DNA from: UBA1737 sp964474685 | GTDB lineage: Bacteria > Bacillota_I > Bacilli_A > ML615J-28 > CAG-313 | Assembly (NCBI GenBank): GCA_964474685.1 | Contig: CAYYTE010000012.1 | Location: 1-26,493, forward strand | Length of the DNA stretch: 26,493 nucleotides | Direction: 5' to 3' | Part shown: piece by piece, positions 23,773 to 26,493 of the stretch | Numbering within the stretch: position 1 is the stretch's first letter | Layout of the letters: each line of letters starts with the position of its first letter | The notes under the pieces: generated by a model | The model's database searches: none | Told to the model about the DNA's origin: nothing | What the model saw: the letters and a program-made list of their open reading frames with translations, nothing else | Made by a program: the position numbers and the translations under genes

Positions 23773-25827
23773 TTATATCTTCATAACAGTATCCCAGACA
23801 CTCCAAATAACCGTTCGAAGATTTCCGACCTTCTTACAATCGCCAACGATATGAACATTTTTTCCTTGTTTAACAATTGGAGAAGGATTATACCCGATAG
23901 ACATTATTACACTATCGCATTTAATGCTATCTAAATTATTATTCTTATCGAGAATCGTTACACTATCTGAAAGAACTTCTTTTAAAGTGGATTCTAAATG
24001 TACTTCGATTTTATGATATAAAAAGTAATCTCTTAAATATGAACTGTTGGCAAGGCACAAACCCGATTGATGCATTAAATCGTTTTGCATTTCCACAAGA
24101 ATTGGAGTCTTCCCTTGTAAAAATAAATTATAAGCAATTTCGCATCCGGTCAAGCCACCACCAATAATTGCTACAGTATTACCTACTTCTTTCGTACCAT
24201 TTAAATACTCACAAGCTTCAATTGTATTTTCAATACCTTTGATAGGTGGTTTCTTCGGAGTAGAGCCTGTCGCTATAATATATTCATCATAATTTAATTT
24301 TGATAAATCTGTAATCTCTGTGTTATATTTTACTTCAATGTGATTTAAACTAATCTGATTTTTGTACCATTCAATTAACATTCGATCTCGTTCTTTAAAT
24401 ACCATATTGGATGCTGGAATAAATACTCCGCCTAGGATGGATGTTTTTTCAAAGATTGTCGGTTTATGGCCTCTTTTTAATGCTAACAAAGCGGCTTCCA
24501 TTCCCCCTATGCCACCACCAATTATTGCTATACTTTTCGGGTGATTTGTTTTCTCTATTTTATAAACATTGTGTTGCATCGTCATTGGGTTTAATGCACA
24601 TCTTGCCATATGTATCGAGTCTTCCAATGTCTGATCATTTGCAACACCTTTATAGTGACACATTGTGAAACAAGCATTATGACAATAAATACAAGGTTTG
24701 ATTAATGCTTCTTCATCATTCATCAATTTTGTTACCCATGTTGGATCCGTTAAAAACTGTCTTGCAAATCCAACCGCGTCTAATTCATGAAGTTCTACTG
24801 ACTTTGCGCCGGTATCAACATCCATCCTTCCAGCACAAACAACTGGAATCGATACAAATTTTTTGATATCTTTTACTTCTTCTAAATTACAATTGTCATT
24901 CATATAAATAGGAGGATGAGCCCAATACCAACTATCATATGTTCCATTGTCACAATTTAACATATCATAGCCCGCATCCTGTAGATACTTTGATGCAATC
25001 TCACTCTCTTTTAAATCCCGTCCTACTTCTATATAATCTTCACCGGGCATAGCTCCACTTCGAAAACCTTTAGTTTTAGAAACAACAGAATATCTTAAAG
25101 ACACTGGATAGTCTTTTCCACAAGATTTCTTAATTGCTTGTACAATTTCCACTGGGAAACGGTATCTATTTTCAAAACTACCCCCATATTGATCTAACCT
25201 TTGATTCGTATAAGGAAGCGTAAATTGATCTAACAAATATCCTTCATGAACAGCATGCACTTCAACTCCGTCTACACAGGCTTCCATACATAATTTAGCA
25301 GTTTTAGCAAAAGCATCTACCATCTTTTGAATTTCTTTAATTAATAAAGGACGAGATTGTAACTTATCACTCCACCTATTTGGTGTGGTGCTAGCACTTG
25401 CACAAAGATAATCAACATTGAGTACTGGCTTTGCAAGAAGACCTAAAAACTTATTAGAACCTAATAGTTCCATCGTGTGATTGACCGCCATTGCACGTCC
25501 AAATCCTGCTGTTAGTTGAATGAAGAGTTTGGCACCAGTTTTATGGAATTCATCCATAAATTCTTTTAAATCTTTAAACATCTTTTTATTTTGATATAGC
25601 CATCGACCCAGTATAGGGTCTTTGATTGGCGCAATTCCTGGAAGAATTAGCCCAACATTATTTTGAGCGCGTTCAAGGATAAAGTTTGCGGCTTCCTTAT
25701 CAAAATGATTGGGTTCCATCCAACCAAAAAGTGATGTACCTCCCATAGGACACATTACGATACGATTCTTAATCTCTACATTCCCTACCTTCCATGGTGT
25801 AAATAATGCATTTAAATTTTCTCTCAT
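23773..25827 (-). CDS. NADH:flavin oxidoreductase / 2,4-dienoyl-CoA reductase-like enoate reductase
   Basis: Cytosolic flavoenzyme reducing activated C=C bonds. The 684 residues have an old-yellow-enzyme FMN barrel (about 1-370; HAVHEGYLLDQF at 191-202, YGGSFENRYRFP at 214-225). A 4Fe-4S region follows with Cys379, 382, 386, 390 and 410, then an FAD/NAD(P) domain (IAIIGGGIGGMEAA, 433-446, and a second fold VAIIGGGLTGCEIA, 552-565). This is the FadH/BaiH architecture. In FadH the last cluster cysteine follows about 11 residues after the third; here the spacing is longer, so which Cys binds is unclear. The substrate cannot be named. The ATG has AAAGGAG, and the gene lies 12 bp after the YolD-like gene. 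Confidence 0.9.
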   Translation of the reverse strand: MRENLNALFTPWKVGNVEIKNRIVMCPMGGTSLFGWMEPNHFDKEAANFILERAQNNVGLILPGIAPIKDPILGRWLYQNKKMFKDLKEFMDEFHKTGAKLFIQLTAGFGRAMAVNHTMELLGSNKFLGLLAKPVLNVDYLCASASTTPNRWSDKLQSRPLLIKEIQKMVDAFAKTAKLCMEACVDGVEVHAVHEGYLLDQFTLPYTNQRLDQYGGSFENRYRFPVEIVQAIKKSCGKDYPVSLRYSVVSKTKGFRSGAMPGEDYIEVGRDLKESEIASKYLQDAGYDMLNCDNGTYDSWYWAHPPIYMNDNCNLEEVKDIKKFVSIPVVCAGRMDVDTGAKSVELHELDAVGFARQFLTDPTWVTKLMNDEEALIKPCIYCHNACFTMCHYKGVANDQTLEDSIHMARCALNPMTMQHNVYKIEKTNHPKSIAIIGGGIGGMEAALLALKRGHKPTIFEKTSILGGVFIPASNMVFKERDRMLIEWYKNQISLNHIEVKYNTEITDLSKLNYDEYIIATGSTPKKPPIKGIENTIEACEYLNGTKEVGNTVAIIGGGLTGCEIAYNLFLQGKTPILVEMQNDLMHQSGLCLANSSYLRDYFLYHKIEVHLESTLKEVLSDSVTILDKNNNLDSIKCDSVIMSIGYNPSPIVKQGKNVHIVGDCKKVGNLRTVIWSVWDTVMKI

Positions 25828-25839
25828 ATTTTTTCTCCT

Positions 25840-26187
25840 TTACTTATTTGGTAAATCAAACTTTTCTAAATGTTCAATTGAATAGATATTATCTAATAAA
25901 ATCTTAGTCTTAACAACCATAATATATCGCTCGATTTCATCAATTTTAGTATATACACCTTCCATCACTAAATAACACTCGTCTTGTTTTGAATAATATA
26001 CCACACGTATCATATCATATAATTTAAGACTTCTTAATACTTCATTTAATTCATCATATTGGTCGCTTGATAAAGTCGACCTTTCTACTTTAATTTTTTC
26101 TTGTTCTTTTAAAGACTCGCTGAATCCAGATAATGCTGAAAAGGGTAAAAATATTTTTGCTCGATCATTTATTTTCATCTTCGCCAC
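25840..26187 (-). CDS. YolD-like protein
   Basis: Small protein of 115 residues resembling the YolD family, which is usually encoded beside Y-family DNA polymerases; its molecular role is not established. It starts with the family-like MAKMKINDRAKIFLP, then an acidic helical segment (LSSDQYDELNEVLRSL) and a beta-rich C-terminal half (MIRVVYYSK, YLVMEGVYTKIDE). The GTG at 26187 is chosen because GGAGG lies 8 nt upstream. A TTG at 26202 and an ATG at 26178 fit the RBS less well. The start lies inside the polymerase gene (23-bp overlap), indicating coupled translation and a link to DNA damage tolerance. Confidence 0.72.
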   Translation of the reverse strand: MAKMKINDRAKIFLPFSALSGFSESLKEQEKIKVERSTLSSDQYDELNEVLRSLKLYDMIRVVYYSKQDECYLVMEGVYTKIDEIERYIMVVKTKILLDNIYSIEHLEKFDLPNK

Positions 26188-26493
26188 TATTATGACCTCC
26201 AATCAATTTGTTTCTTTTTATCATTGTTGCGGAATCTAAGAGATTCATTCCTTTTAATATCGAGTTTTTCCCATAGCGTGCTTTCAAATCATTTATTGTT
26301 TGTTCAACGACACGTTCTTTTTTCACCTTCACTGTATCCGTAAATAACCCTAACTGTTCATACATTTCAAGTTGGATACTTCCAAATGAAATCCCAATTC
26401 TTCGAATCATAAATTCCTCTAAACAAATCCTATCAAATAAATCCACAAATGGGGTAACGAGCTCCGAGTATACATTGGTATGGTTAATTAGTT
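26165..26493 (-). CDS. Y-family DNA polymerase (DinB/UmuC type), C-terminal part
   Basis: The last 109 residues of a translesion DNA polymerase; the rest lies beyond the right edge. The visible part is the little-finger domain: RRIGISFGSIQLEMYEQLGLF, then the C-terminal hallmark YGKNSILKGMNLLDSATMIKRN, followed by IGGHNSGEDENK. In many Bacillota the UmuC/UvrX-like polymerases end with this IGGH motif and are followed by yolD, exactly as here, so a UvrX/UmuC-like member is favoured over canonical DinB. The catalytic palm is not in the window. Confidence 0.85.
   Translation of the reverse strand, partial: LINHTNVYSELVTPFVDLFDRICLEEFMIRRIGISFGSIQLEMYEQLGLFTDTVKVKKERVVEQTINDLKARYGKNSILKGMNLLDSATMIKRNKLIGGHNSGEDENK

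Noticed and set aside
24441..24668. Plus-strand frames within the enoate reductase gene
   Set aside because: They are shadows of a conserved minus-strand gene, without RBS or family features.

Overview
The window is AT-rich DNA from a low-GC Bacillota (Firmicutes), most likely an anaerobe of the Erysipelotrichia / Mollicutes-related branch. This rests on the base composition, a pyrophosphate-type phosphofructokinase, an oxygen-sensitive class III ribonucleotide reductase, an iron-sulfur old-yellow-enzyme and a PotA with a large insertion. TGA is used as a stop (marR, potB), so the Mycoplasma genetic code does not apply. An artificial 100-N scaffold join suggests a draft or metagenome assembly.

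Layout. 1-1904 (minus): glnA and, 9 bp downstream, a pfp-type phosphofructokinase that runs off the left edge. 2048-5064 (plus): guaB-guaA, the two steps from IMP to GMP, ending in a clear terminator. 5065-5724: a 660-bp gene-free stretch holding about three copies of a 119-bp tandem repeat, with a possible promoter before it and a weak terminator after it. 5725-7247 (plus): an M18 aminopeptidase interrupted only by an assembly artefact. 7415-11495 (minus): potABCD spermidine/putrescine importer, genes overlapping, with a good promoter. 11649-15539 (minus): a MarR regulator followed by the two halves of a heterodimeric ABC exporter, with a palindromic candidate operator over the marR -10. 15614-16903 (minus): serS, with archaeal/eukaryote-like motifs. 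17122-21163 (minus): nrdG-nrdD-trxB. 21529-23739 (minus): a secreted phosphodiester glycosidase. 23773-26493 (minus): a Y-family DNA polymerase (partial), a YolD-like protein and an NADH:flavin oxidoreductase in one tight run.

How the genes fit together. guaBA and nrdDG are both nucleotide supply. NrdD carries its own C-terminal glutaredoxin-like domain and trxB is the next gene, so the cluster looks like a self-contained thiol-driven class III ribonucleotide reductase: activase, reductase with fused redoxin, and flavoprotein reductase. A perfect 7-1-7 Fur-family-like palindrome lies upstream of its promoter. The MarR/ABC operon looks like a self-regulated efflux unit.

The most unusual items are the 119-bp repeat array, which may be a structured RNA; the NrdD-redoxin-TrxB cluster with its Fur-like site and a TrxB lacking the usual NADPH phosphate-binding arginines; the divergent SerRS; and the exact 55-nt duplication around the N gap, which shows that the gap is not real.
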